Shown here one piece after another: positions 8,198 through 17,193 of a stretch of 64,000 nucleotides of DNA. The DNA is from Planctomycetota bacterium (GTDB lineage Bacteria; Planctomycetota; SZUA-567; H5-PLA8). The notes under the pieces were generated by a model. The model saw only the letters and a program-made list of their open reading frames with translations. It searched no databases and had not been told where the DNA came from. The stretch is taken from positions 863,201 through 927,200 of the forward strand of contig JABTUM010000001.1 in assembly GCA_015075375.1 (NCBI GenBank), written 5' to 3'. Within the stretch, counting starts at the first letter, position 1, and every line of letters starts with the position of its first letter. The position numbers were made by a program, and so were the translations under genes.

Positions 8198-8445
8198 GAA
8201 CCCTATCCGATCCCTATGAGGACACGGTTAAGGTACTTTTTCCTTTGGATGACGGATTCAAAGCAGGGGTTGGGCTTGGAGTTAGATCGTCGATTCCGTG
8301 TGCCCGCGCCAGGTGCATCGGATGGGTCTTGCCCAAGCGATTGCCTTACCACGCATGCACTGCGTAGCCTTACCTAAACGGAAAACCGGGTGCACGCAGT
8401 GCAGCGAGGCGCATTTTGTGCCACGTTTTCAGCAAGCTGTGCAAA
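8198..8445. other. Spacer between kinase and DedA genes
   Basis: About 250 bp between two minus-strand genes. It probably carries the kinase promoter. I see no recognisable RNA gene, convincing terminator or conserved ORF in it; short ORFs on the plus strand are alanine- and arginine-rich readings with no family features. Confidence 0.4.
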
Positions 8446-9123
8446 TCAGGACGTCCGATCTTCAGGCCCCTTGGCATCCGTTGGCGCGGAATCGGTGCGT
8501 TCCGATCCAGTCGTACTGTCGGAGTTCCCGTAGCGTTTGGTGCTTTTCCGGACGCTTGCGATTTCCCACCAGATCCAGCCGAGCACGATCAGGACGATTC
8601 CCAACATGAACTCGGTCTTGTACTCGGCCATCATCGATTCGGCCTCCGGCCCGAAACGGTAACCGAGGTAGATCGAGATGGGCGCGGTGATGGCCGCACG
8701 CAGAAAATCGAGGAGCAGGAAGCGGTAGTACGAGACATGCAGCCAGCCGCAGAGAAAAAAGGTCGGCGCGCGCACGCCGGCCAGGAACCCGGCCAGGAAG
8801 ATCGTTTTGTTGCCGTGCTTTTCGAAAAAGCTGCGGGCTTGCTTCAACCGTGCGGGGACGCCCATCCGGACCAGCCACTTGTATTGCGCGATGCCCGGCC
8901 CGATGCGGCGGCCCAGGTAATACGTCAAGCTGTCGCCGCTCATGATGCCCAAAACGGCCACGAACATCATCAGCGCCAAGGATCCGTCGATCTTCGCGAG
9001 GACGAAGCCGGCAAGCAGAAACACAGCTTCCTCGGGCACGGGCAACCCCATGCCGCACAGGATGAGCGTCAGGAACACGGCCAGGTAGGAGCCGTGCTCG
9101 AAATAAGGTTCCAGCCATTCCAA
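8446..9123 (-). CDS. DedA family (SNARE-associated) membrane protein
   Basis: A 225-residue polytopic membrane protein. Features of the DedA/VTT family are GMGLPVPEEAVFLLAGF near the N-terminus, GDSLTYYLGRRIG, FFEKHGNKTIFLAGFLAGVRAPTFF with its conserved arginine and glycines, and a C-terminal hydrophobic helix (FMLGIVLIVLGWIWW). Family members are lipid scramblases or undecaprenyl-phosphate flippases. The start is a TTG (complement at 9121-9123). An in-frame stop lies four codons upstream and the next in-frame ATG would delete the first helix. AGGA lies upstream at a suitable distance. The C-terminal tail is charged and low in complexity. Confidence 0.88.
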   Translation of the reverse strand: MEWLEPYFEHGSYLAVFLTLILCGMGLPVPEEAVFLLAGFVLAKIDGSLALMMFVAVLGIMSGDSLTYYLGRRIGPGIAQYKWLVRMGVPARLKQARSFFEKHGNKTIFLAGFLAGVRAPTFFLCGWLHVSYYRFLLLDFLRAAITAPISIYLGYRFGPEAESMMAEYKTEFMLGIVLIVLGWIWWEIASVRKSTKRYGNSDSTTGSERTDSAPTDAKGPEDRTS

Positions 9124-9160
9124 GGTGGATTCCTAGCAGGAGCCAGCGAGCATCCGTACT

Positions 9161-11899
9161 TCAGCGCGGGGTGAGCATTCCTTTTAAAAGACTTTCCGCC
9201 GCGGCCAGAGCTTCGGATAGCTTATCCGGTTCGCTGCCGCCGCCTTGAGCCATGTCGGGCTTCCCGCCGCCCTTCCCGCCCACTTTCGCGGCCAGTTCGC
9301 GCATCAGGTTCCCGGCGTGCGCGCCGCGCGCCACGAGTTCCTTGGGCACGCTGACCAGCAGAGCGGCCTTGCCGTCCTTCGCGCCGCCCAGGACCACGGC
9401 GGCCTCGGGCAGCTTCTTGCGGATCCCGTCGAGCGTCTCGCGCAGCGTGGCGGCGTCGGCGTTGGGTACCGCCGCGGCGAGAAGCTTCGCGCCGTTCACC
9501 TCTTTGACCTGGTCGAGCACCGAAGACGCCGCGGCCGATGCGGCTTGCCGTTGCAGCGCGGAAAGTTGCTTCTCCAGCGCGGACTTTTCCTCCTGCAGCG
9601 CCGTCAGACGCTCGAGGAGATCCTCGCGGCGCGTCTTAAGCGTTTGGGCGAGCGTCCCAAGGGTCTGTTCGGCCGCGCGCGCTTCGGCCACTGCGCCGCT
9701 TCCGGTGAGCGCCTCGATGCGCCGTACGCCGGCGGCCACCGCGCCTTCGCTCGCCAGCCGGAAATACCCGATCTGCCCGGTGCGCGCGACGTGGGTGCCG
9801 CCGCAGAGTTCCTTGCTGGGGCCCATCGCCACCATGCGTACCTTGGAGCCGTACTTTTCGCCAAAGAGCGCCATCGCGCCGGCCTTCTTCGCTTCGTCCG
9901 GCGTCGTTTCCACGGTCTCGACCGGAAAATCGTCCTGAATCCAGCCGTTCACGCGCGCTTCGATCCGGGCCAGCACCTCCGCGCCGACGGACTCGGAATG
10001 CGTGAAATCGAAGCGCAGCCGTTCGGGCGCGACCAGCGAGCCGCGCTGTTCGACGTGCGTACCCAGCAACTGGCGCAGCGCAAGGTGAAGCAGGTGCGTG
10101 GCCGAGTGGTTCTTCAGCGTCGCGGCGCGGCGGCGTTCGTTGACCGAAACGCGAACGAATTCGCGGACTTCGAGCGTACCGAAAGGAATCTCGATGTGGT
10201 GGAAGATCAGGTTCTCGAGCTTCTGCGTATCGACGACTTTGGCGCGCGTGCCGGAACCGGTGAGCGTGCCGCGGTCGCCGACCTGCCCACCCGATTCGGC
10301 GTAGAAGGGCGTGCCGTCGAGGAGCACGATGGCCGGGCCGCTGTAGGCGATCTCCACCATCTGCCCGTTCTGAACGATGGCGAGCACCTCGGCGTCGTCG
10401 ACGGCGAGCTGGTCGTAGCCCATGAATTCGGTGGGCTGCTTGGCGAAGATTCGCGCGATCTCGGCGAGCGGGCCGGATTTGAAGATCTCGCCGGCCATGT
10501 CGGAGCCGGAGCGGGAACGCTCTTTCGCCGCATCCAGTTCCGACTCATAACCGGTCAAATCAACCTTGATGCCTTCGGAATCGGCCGATTCCACCGTGAG
10601 TTCGATGGGAAACCCGTAGGTATCCCAGAGCTTGAAGGCATCGGCGCCCGAGAGCATCTTCGCGCCGGATTTACGCAGGATAGCGATCCGTTCGACGAAA
10701 TGTTGCCTCCCGTGCGTGAGCGTACGGTCGAAGTTCTTCTCTTCTTCCGCGATCGTCCGCTGAATCGCCTCTTCTTTCTTTGCGAGGCTCGGGTAGCCGG
10801 CCTTCATCTGCCGGATCACCGCGCTCGCCACCGCCGGCAGGAAGAGTCCTTCGATGCCCATTTCGCGCCCGTCGAGCATGGCGCGGCGCATCAGGCGCCG
10901 GACGACGTAATTGCGCCCTTCGTTCTTGGGCGGCACGCCGTCATGGATCGCGATGACCGCAAAGCGGACATGGTCCGTGATCCGCCGCATGCGCCGGTCG
11001 TCTTCCGCGTTCTTCCCGTATGCCTTCCCGGCGAGTTTCCCGACTTCCAGCACGACCGGGAAAAGCAGATCGATCTCGTAGTTGTTGGGCTTGCCCTGGA
11101 TCACGCGCGCCATGCGTTCCAGGCCCGAACCCGTATCGATGTTCTTCTGCGGAAGCGGCTTCAGCACGCCCACGTCACGGCGATCGAACTGGGTGAAGAC
11201 GAGGTTCCAGATTTCGCAGTAGCGCTTTTCGTCTTCGGTGACGGGGACCGGCGGCGGAACCTTGCTCGGATCGTCGTTCCACGCCGGATGCGTATCGTAG
11301 TAAATCTCGCTGCACGGCCCGCACGGGCCGTTGGGTCCCAGGCTGGGCGCGTCGGCCGGCCAGAAGTTGTCGTGCTCGCCGTACTCATGGATGCGCCAGC
11401 CGCCGGCAATCCGTTCGTCTTTCAGCCACGGCGCAAAACGCTGCCACGCCGCGATGGCTTCCAGGTCCTTCTCGATCTTAAGCTTCTCGTCGCCCTTGAA
11501 GACGGTGACGCTGAGCCGGCGCGGGTCGAGCCCCAGGCCGCGCGCGGCATCGGTGAGGAACTCGACGGCCCATTCGATGGCCTCGGTCTTGAAGTAATCG
11601 CCGAAGCTGAAGTTGCCCAGCATCTCGAAGCAAGCGTGATGATTCGGCGTGCGCCCGACGTTCTCGATGTCGCTGGCGCGCACGCAGGGCTGGACGGTGA
11701 CGGCGCGCTGATGCGGATGGTCCAGCTTGGCGATCCCGGCGAAGTGGTCCTTGAACTGGTTCATCCCGGCGCCGGTGAAGAGCACGCTGGGATCGTTGGC
11801 CGGCACCAGCGAATCGGCGGGCACGTGCAAGTGCCCCTTGGATTTGAAGAACTCGATCCACCGGCGGCGGATCTCGTCGGTCGTCAGGAACGTCGGCAT
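9161..11899 (-). CDS. alaS: Alanine--tRNA ligase
   Basis: A 912-residue class II aminoacyl-tRNA synthetase, close to the usual 870-900. The catalytic domain begins with TTDEIRRRWIEFFKSKGH. GPCGPCSEIYYDTHP and ENVGRTPNHHACFEMLGNFSFGDYFK are typical AlaRS class II segments. The editing domain has HSATHLLHLALR (HxxxH zinc ligands) and CGGTHVARTG. The oligomerisation helix and the C-Ala domain follow (VVLGGAKDGKAALLVSV, ending in GGGKPDMAQGGG). All expected parts are present, so it should be a full-length editing-competent enzyme. A very long ORF on the opposite strand (9245-12151) is a shadow of its codon bias. Confidence 0.97.
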   Translation of the reverse strand: MPTFLTTDEIRRRWIEFFKSKGHLHVPADSLVPANDPSVLFTGAGMNQFKDHFAGIAKLDHPHQRAVTVQPCVRASDIENVGRTPNHHACFEMLGNFSFGDYFKTEAIEWAVEFLTDAARGLGLDPRRLSVTVFKGDEKLKIEKDLEAIAAWQRFAPWLKDERIAGGWRIHEYGEHDNFWPADAPSLGPNGPCGPCSEIYYDTHPAWNDDPSKVPPPVPVTEDEKRYCEIWNLVFTQFDRRDVGVLKPLPQKNIDTGSGLERMARVIQGKPNNYEIDLLFPVVLEVGKLAGKAYGKNAEDDRRMRRITDHVRFAVIAIHDGVPPKNEGRNYVVRRLMRRAMLDGREMGIEGLFLPAVASAVIRQMKAGYPSLAKKEEAIQRTIAEEEKNFDRTLTHGRQHFVERIAILRKSGAKMLSGADAFKLWDTYGFPIELTVESADSEGIKVDLTGYESELDAAKERSRSGSDMAGEIFKSGPLAEIARIFAKQPTEFMGYDQLAVDDAEVLAIVQNGQMVEIAYSGPAIVLLDGTPFYAESGGQVGDRGTLTGSGTRAKVVDTQKLENLIFHHIEIPFGTLEVREFVRVSVNERRRAATLKNHSATHLLHLALRQLLGTHVEQRGSLVAPERLRFDFTHSESVGAEVLARIEARVNGWIQDDFPVETVETTPDEAKKAGAMALFGEKYGSKVRMVAMGPSKELCGGTHVARTGQIGYFRLASEGAVAAGVRRIEALTGSGAVAEARAAEQTLGTLAQTLKTRREDLLERLTALQEEKSALEKQLSALQRQAASAAASSVLDQVKEVNGAKLLAAAVPNADAATLRETLDGIRKKLPEAAVVLGGAKDGKAALLVSVPKELVARGAHAGNLMRELAAKVGGKGGGKPDMAQGGGSEPDKLSEALAAAESLLKGMLTPR

Positions 11900-12056
11900 G
11901 GGAACCTCGAATGCGCAGCAACTCCGCGGCGACTCCCGGCGCGCGGGGGACCATTAAGGATAGAGGCACGGCTTAGGGGCGCAACGGCAGAGCGCCCGCT
12001 AGACGCCGTTTGCGAAAACCATATGATCGGCGCAGACCGCCTCCGGGAGAACCGCC

Positions 12057-12320
12057 ATGGCCAAAGGACAGCACCTCTCGCAGTACCAGAAGGGCATCGT
12101 CAAGCGCTACTACGAGAACAAGGAAACGATCAACACGCAGAAGCTGGGTGAACTGGTCAGCGACCTGTACCTCGAAGAAAACGCCAAGAAGGCCGAGAAG
12201 AAATGGAAGAGCGTCGAGACGGCGCTCCTGAACGCCGGCGCCAACGCCGCGCGCGTGCAACGCATCGTCGAGACGAAGGATCTCAAGAAGCTCGCCGAAC
12301 TGGCCGGTGAATTGTTCTGA
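12057..12320 (+). CDS. Small conserved basic protein, unknown function
   Basis: An 87-residue lysine-rich, probably all-helical protein. The N-terminus (SQYQKGIVKRYYENKETI) and the phrase LGELVSDLYLE look like a small protein family I have seen in planctomycete-type genomes, but I cannot name it. There is no signal peptide, cysteine or membrane segment. A GGGAG lies 8 bp upstream of ATG 12057. It is divergent from alaS and convergent with the VWA gene, so it is a one-gene unit. A cytoplasmic nucleic acid or ribosome partner would suit its charge, but this is a guess. Confidence 0.75.
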   Translation: MAKGQHLSQYQKGIVKRYYENKETINTQKLGELVSDLYLEENAKKAEKKWKSVETALLNAGANAARVQRIVETKDLKKLAELAGELF

Positions 12321-12329
12321 CGGCTTGCG

Positions 12330-14735
12330 CTACCCGCGCCGCAGCCAGTAATCGACCAAAAGCGCCGCAAGCAGCAGCCCCAGCAAGAGCTGCGGGTTCA
12401 CCACCGGCGCGCGCTCTTCGCGCTCGACCACTTCCGGCTTGAGCGGTCCGGCGGCGAGTTCCTCCACCAGCGCGGCGATTCCTTCGGGCGTGGGCGGAAC
12501 CAGCCGGCTTCCCGGTGCGCCGGCGCGCACGGCGGCTTCCAGCGCGGCGGTATCGGGGCCGCGGTCCTGCGCTTCGAGCGGTGCGCCTTCCACGACCAGG
12601 CCCATCCGGTCGCGCCCGATTTCCGAATCGTCCGGCGCCAGGGCGCGTGCGACGAGCAGGTATTCTCCGGCGCGCTCGATGGGCGCCGCAGCGTCGAGCA
12701 CCCCCGCGACGAACCGTTCCCGATCGGCCGCGGCTCCGATGCCGCGCTCGACATTCCCTAGTGCGCGCCAAGCGAGCGGCGGAAGCGGAGCCTCCGGCGC
12801 GGGCGCGGGCAGCAGCGCGAATTCGACGCGCGCACTCGAAACGCCTTCGGGCAGGCGGACGCCAACGCGTGCCTGGAGCGGTTCGCCCAGATTCCAATGC
12901 TGCCGCGCGAGGTAAAGGCGCACGGCAGGCTCCGCGCCCCGGTCGGCGCCGGCGGCCCAGGAGACGAGTTTGCTCCAGAAGGTCTCGGCCAGTGCCACGC
13001 TGCCCGTCCGCTCGGGATCGCCAGGGGCCGGCGTCAGCCAGCGCCAGGATTCGCCGCAGGCCAGCAGCGCCACGCGCCCGTGACCTACGCGGCCTATACT
13101 CAACAGAGGTCGCGCCCCGGTTTGCAGCAGCACGCTCGTACCGTCGCGCGGCCGAGAGAACCCGTCCCAAGTCCACGTCGCACCCCACGCGCGCCAAGGC
13201 TCGCCGCCCTGGGCATAGGCCCATGCGGTCAATTCGTGCGCCCGCGCAGCTTCGGTGCCGCGCACCGGTTCGGGACGGCGAGCGGACGCGGAGCCGTCCG
13301 CCGGCGCGGCCCATTCGCGAAACAGCAATGCATCTTCCAGAGGCGTGCCTTTGAAGCGCGCCGCGACCTCCGCGGCCGGCTCGTTGCAGACCCAGATCAG
13401 CCCCAACTCGCCCTGCTCCAGCGCGACCCGCAGCTTCGCCTGCTGGCGTTCGGAAAGGTGGCGTGGATCGGGTTCGAGCCAGACCCACGTACCGGCGCGC
13501 GAGGCGGCGGGGACACCTTCGTCGAGCCATGCCCGCGCGAGGTCCTCGACGGGCCAAGGCGGCGCGAGGCCGTCGGAACCGGGTTCGGGCCGCGCGAAAT
13601 CAGGAATTGCCAGCACGCGCGGACCGCCGGCGCGCGCCAGCGCGGCGCGCAGCGCGCGGTAATCGTGCCCCAGGCGCGAAGCCACCAACGCCACGCGCCG
13701 TTCGGGCGGACGCACATCCACTTCCGCATAGGCGATGTTGTTCAGCGTACGCTCTTCGCCGTGCAGCGGATCGAGCGCCATGCGCAGGCGGTAATGTCCG
13801 GGTTGCCGCGGCGTAACGTGCAGGCGTACGGTCGTCCAGGCCGGAGCGGTGCGTAACCGGTGGCGCATGCTCTCGGCGGCAACCCACGGCCCAGCCTCGG
13901 CCGCTCCCAAAGGTCCGCCGATCCAGAGCCGCGCGTTCGCGTCGGCCAGCGGCCCGCTCAGATCCAGTCCACCGGCCACGAGGTTTGCACGCGCTTCGGC
14001 GCGCAAGCGCTGCCCGCCGCGCGGCGCGGCTTGCGCCAGTTCGCTCGAGTCACCGGAATCGCCTTCGGGACGGACATTGAGTTCGAACAACGCGGCGTCG
14101 GGAGCCGGAGACCGAACCTGCCCCAGGGTCACTGCGTAGAGCGGCACGCCCAAGCGCGCCCAAGGCAACACACCCACTGCCAGCGGCCGGCCGGAATTGA
14201 CGACCCCGTCGCTGAAGAGCACCACCGCGCCGGGCGGGCGTCCGTCACCTTCGTCCGTCGCAAGCGTGGCCCATGCGTCGAGCGCTTCGCCCAAGGCGGA
14301 TGCGCCCGCGCGCGGGTGCACGCTCGCGTCGTCGGGGTGGCGCGCTTCCAGGTTCGAACCGGCATCGGCGGCGAAGGTCGTCCAGCCGTGCGCCAGCGCG
14401 GCTTCCCGCAGCGCCGCCAGGAGCGCATCGCCCTGCTCGGCGCGCGTGGGCGCGTCCGGGCCGTCGCGACGGGCCAGACTTTGACTGGCATCCACCAGCA
14501 ACGCCAAGGCATGCGGGCGTTCCGAAACGATGCGCTGAACCGAGGTGGGACGCAGGATGAGAAGTGCCGCACAGGCGAAGGCGATGGCGCGAAGCCCGAG
14601 CGCGCAGAGGTTGGCCCAGACCGGCCAGGTGCGCCGCGTGCGCCAGGCGGCCAGGACCGCCAAGGCTCCTAAACCGGCGAGCGCCAAGCTCACCGCGGCC
14701 GGCGCGAACAGGGGCTGAAACTCTACGCGATCCAT
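12330..14735 (-). CDS. Membrane-anchored von Willebrand factor A / GATase-like protein
   Basis: An 801-residue protein. Two N-terminal membrane helices (about 13-30 and 44-62) are followed by a VWA-like region with a MIDAS-type DASQS (Asp82, Ser84, Ser86) and later VVLFSDGVVNSG. A long extracytoplasmic middle follows, with a class I glutamine-amidotransferase-like fold suggested by VALLACGESWRW and VALVASRLGHDYRAL. A final helix (LLLGLLLAALLVDYW) ends in LRRG. Such proteins sit with BatA/MoxR aerotolerance-type clusters in Planctomycetes and Bacteroidetes, but no MoxR ATPase is here. The start ATG lies inside the threonine dehydratase gene, overlapping it by 13 bp. The VWA call is firm, the GATase part tentative. 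Confidence 0.75.
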   Translation of the reverse strand: MDRVEFQPLFAPAAVSLALAGLGALAVLAAWRTRRTWPVWANLCALGLRAIAFACAALLILRPTSVQRIVSERPHALALLVDASQSLARRDGPDAPTRAEQGDALLAALREAALAHGWTTFAADAGSNLEARHPDDASVHPRAGASALGEALDAWATLATDEGDGRPPGAVVLFSDGVVNSGRPLAVGVLPWARLGVPLYAVTLGQVRSPAPDAALFELNVRPEGDSGDSSELAQAAPRGGQRLRAEARANLVAGGLDLSGPLADANARLWIGGPLGAAEAGPWVAAESMRHRLRTAPAWTTVRLHVTPRQPGHYRLRMALDPLHGEERTLNNIAYAEVDVRPPERRVALVASRLGHDYRALRAALARAGGPRVLAIPDFARPEPGSDGLAPPWPVEDLARAWLDEGVPAASRAGTWVWLEPDPRHLSERQQAKLRVALEQGELGLIWVCNEPAAEVAARFKGTPLEDALLFREWAAPADGSASARRPEPVRGTEAARAHELTAWAYAQGGEPWRAWGATWTWDGFSRPRDGTSVLLQTGARPLLSIGRVGHGRVALLACGESWRWLTPAPGDPERTGSVALAETFWSKLVSWAAGADRGAEPAVRLYLARQHWNLGEPLQARVGVRLPEGVSSARVEFALLPAPAPEAPLPPLAWRALGNVERGIGAAADRERFVAGVLDAAAPIERAGEYLLVARALAPDDSEIGRDRMGLVVEGAPLEAQDRGPDTAALEAAVRAGAPGSRLVPPTPEGIAALVEELAAGPLKPEVVEREERAPVVNPQLLLGLLLAALLVDYWLRRG

Positions 14736-15754
14736 CCCTTCAGCAACGACGGATCGATGTTGCCGCCGCTTAGGATCAATACCACGTCGGCCTGTTCGGT
14801 GGGGGGTTGCGTGAAATCTTCCAGCAGCCCGGCCAACCACGCCGCCACGGCCACCGCGCCGGAAGGTTCGACGATCAGCTTCATTTCATCCGCCAGCAAG
14901 ACGACCGCCTGCTTGATCTGCTCTTCGCTGACCGCGCGCATCTGCACTTCGCAGCGTTGCAGGATCGGAAAGGTGATCGCACCCGGCGTGAGCGCGCGCA
15001 GCCCGTCGCAGACGGTGCCGGAAAGCGGTATGCCGACGCGTTCGCCCTTTTCCATCGACAGGCAGGTGTCATTCGCGGTGTCCGGCTCGACGCCAAACAG
15101 CGGGCCGGGAAATCCACGCGCGCGCAAGCCGGCGCCCGTGCCGCTCATCAAGCCGCCGCCGCCGACCGGACCGGCGACCAGCCGCAACCTCCGCGTGCGC
15201 GCGGGCAGGCCCATCCACTGATCCATGATCTCGAGTCCGAGCGTCCCCTGCCCCGCGATGATGTGCGGATGGTCGTAACTCGGAATAACGGTCTGTCCGG
15301 TCGCCTCGGCAATTTCGAGCGCCTTGAGCTTGCGGTCTTCGGTGCTCTGCCCGGCAAAGACGACTTGCGCGCCCATCGCTTCGACACGCTTGACCTTGAC
15401 CGGATTGGCGTCTTCCGGAAGCACCACAGTGCATGGATAAGGCTGCCCGCGTTCGGCCCAGCCCAGATTGAATGCCGCCAGGCCCAGCGCAAGCCCGTGG
15501 TTCCCGCTGCTGAAGGTGACGACGCCCTTCGCTTTGGCGGCCGGATCGAGCTGAGCAAGCGCGTTGAACGCACCGCGCACCTTGAACGAACCGGTGCGCT
15601 GCAGGTTCTCGGCTTTGAGCACGACGCGAAAGCCGGGGCGGTCGAGAGGTTCGGCGCGCAGCAGCGGCGAAATATGCACGAAGGGCTTGATGCGTTCGCG
15701 CGCGGCGCGCAGCAAATCGCCGCTGGGATGCCAGGACGAGACCGGCGTGCTCAC
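14723..15754 (-). CDS. Threonine/serine dehydratase, PLP-dependent (fold type II)
   Basis: A 343-residue enzyme expected to deaminate threonine to 2-oxobutyrate, or serine to pyruvate; a serine racemase activity is possible in this family. The Schiff-base lysine lies in FKVRGAFNAL (Lys58). SSGNHGLALG is the substrate loop, and VGGGGLMSG is the phosphate-binding glycine loop. The protein lacks the ACT-like C-terminal regulatory domain of biosynthetic IlvA, so it belongs to the short catabolic (TdcB) or racemase group. The start is a GTG (complement 15752-15754) preceded by AGGAGG. The 3' end overlaps the start of the VWA membrane gene, so the two are translationally linked. Confidence 0.9.
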   Translation of the reverse strand: MSTPVSSWHPSGDLLRAARERIKPFVHISPLLRAEPLDRPGFRVVLKAENLQRTGSFKVRGAFNALAQLDPAAKAKGVVTFSSGNHGLALGLAAFNLGWAERGQPYPCTVVLPEDANPVKVKRVEAMGAQVVFAGQSTEDRKLKALEIAEATGQTVIPSYDHPHIIAGQGTLGLEIMDQWMGLPARTRRLRLVAGPVGGGGLMSGTGAGLRARGFPGPLFGVEPDTANDTCLSMEKGERVGIPLSGTVCDGLRALTPGAITFPILQRCEVQMRAVSEEQIKQAVVLLADEMKLIVEPSGAVAVAAWLAGLLEDFTQPPTEQADVVLILSGGNIDPSLLKGWIA

Positions 15755-15857
15755 GAGATGCGGCCTCCTGTAAGTAAAAAGTAGTCCTGGTACGCGTTTC
15801 TTGGTACGTCTAAAAGGTAGTCATAGCCGAATCGAAGATACCGGAGGCGGGAGCGGC

Positions 15858-16925
15858 ATGCGAAGCGAAAAATGGCTCGGTCTGGCCCTGTGGGGCCTGG
15901 CGCTCGGGGCGGGGCATGCCCAGGAAGGGCAGCCGGTCTTCGGCGTCGAGAACGAGATGTCGGGCAAGGTCGATTACGACGAGGTCGCGCTGGACCTGTC
16001 CAAACGCCTGACCGGTCCCCAACACGATGCGCTCGACGCGGCCACGAAACTGGGCAATCTCGGCAAGCGCGCGGTCCCGCTCTGCGCGGACCTGATGGAA
16101 AAAAGCAAGGACACCCAAGTCCGCTACTACGCCATCCTGGCTCTTTCGCGCGTGCGGCACAAAAGCGCCGCTCAAGCGCTCCTGCCTTTGGTTGCCAACG
16201 AGAAGGAAGAGCGCAGTCTGCGCGAGATGGCGATCGGGAGCGTCAGCGCGGAAGGGATCGACGAGGGTATCGCTCCGCTGCAAAAGGTAGCCAAGGAAGA
16301 TCCCGACGGCGCGCTGCGCTTCAAGGCCTTGCTGGCGCTGAGCGTGATGCCGACCGCCTGGGCGCCCAGCGAAGCGCTCTTCGTCAAGGGGCTGACCGAC
16401 GAGCGGGACGACATCCGCCAGCTTGCGGCGAAAGTGTGCCACCAGGTTGCGGCGGTGAAGATCTATTACCGCAGCGGCGAACCGGCGCTCTTGAAGCTGG
16501 CCGAAGAAGACTCGGTCATCCCCGTGCGCTGCAATGCGATTGCAGCGCTGGCGCGGATGCAGTCGCGCATGGGCGTCAATTCCTTCGTGAAGCTGTTGGC
16601 CGATCCACAAACGCCGGCTCCAGTGGCCCAACAAGCCCTGCGCGGCATGCAACTCGTGACCGGCGTCTCGCTGCGCGATGCGGCAGCCACTCAGGCATGG
16701 TGGGAGAAGTTCGGAAAGGAACGCTATAAGGATGCCAAGCCCCTGCTCCTCGATGCCGAGGTGCTCAAACAAATCGAAGCGGAACAAGCCCAGCGCGAGG
16801 GCGAAGCCAAGAAGAAGTCGGAGGAGCCCCCCACGGAAGCGCAGCCCAAGCGCCCGGTGCTGAAGGCGATTCCGGACGATTCGCCCAGCGATAAACCTTT
16901 CACGGGTGCGACGATGGGAGAATAA
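15858..16925 (+). CDS. Secreted HEAT-repeat protein
   Basis: A 355-residue protein with an N-terminal signal peptide (MRSEKWLGLALWGLALGAGHAQ). Repeated two-helix units follow, each with an aliphatic LxxLGxxA or ALxALxxM core, over residues 50-280 (RYYAILALSRVR, LRFKALLALSVM, PVRCNAIAALARM, APVAQQALRGM). This is the HEAT/PBS-lyase solenoid type. The C-terminal 60 residues are charged and probably disordered, rich in Glu, Lys and Pro. The start ATG 15858 follows GGAGGCGGGA; an upstream in-frame GTG would add a non-signal leader. It stands alone between divergent neighbours. A scaffold role in the cell envelope is inferred from fold and export signal only. Confidence 0.82.
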   Translation: MRSEKWLGLALWGLALGAGHAQEGQPVFGVENEMSGKVDYDEVALDLSKRLTGPQHDALDAATKLGNLGKRAVPLCADLMEKSKDTQVRYYAILALSRVRHKSAAQALLPLVANEKEERSLREMAIGSVSAEGIDEGIAPLQKVAKEDPDGALRFKALLALSVMPTAWAPSEALFVKGLTDERDDIRQLAAKVCHQVAAVKIYYRSGEPALLKLAEEDSVIPVRCNAIAALARMQSRMGVNSFVKLLADPQTPAPVAQQALRGMQLVTGVSLRDAAATQAWWEKFGKERYKDAKPLLLDAEVLKQIEAEQAQREGEAKKKSEEPPTEAQPKRPVLKAIPDDSPSDKPFTGATMGE

Positions 16926-17101
16926 CGAGGGCTTGCCCAGCCCGGTTATGCACTTATTGAGCAAAGTGTTTATTTTTGATCTTCTGCGTTCGACTTAGAA
17001 TCCAGATTTCGTGTTTTTGAGCATCCCGTTCGACTATTGCAACCGCTTTTAGAGCATGTTGTTAGGCTATTGATCACCAATCTGATCGATTTTGACCTGC
17101 A

Positions 17102-17118
17102 TTGGCGAAGCGCTTGCC
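17102..17118 (+). promoter_or_regulatory. Sigma-54 (RpoN) promoter of the first ammonium transporter gene
   Basis: TTGGCGAAGCGCTTGCC fits the -24/-12 consensus TGGCAC-N5-TTGCW with the invariant GG (17104-17105) and GC (17116-17117) exactly 10 bp apart. Transcription would begin near 17129, giving a leader of about 65 nt before ATG 17194. Sigma-54 control through NtrC is the usual arrangement for ammonium transporter genes. No perfect NtrC site is seen. Confidence 0.72.
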
Positions 17119-17193
17119 TTCTTCCCACCTGTGCACCTGCAATCGGGGCACTGGGTGAGCGGAATTCAACACAGGGGAGAGGGGAGCGTGACT

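Noticed and set aside
9245..12151. 968-residue ORF on the plus strand opposite alaS
   Set aside because: It is a shadow of the GC-rich alaS codons; the opposite frame has all AlaRS motifs.
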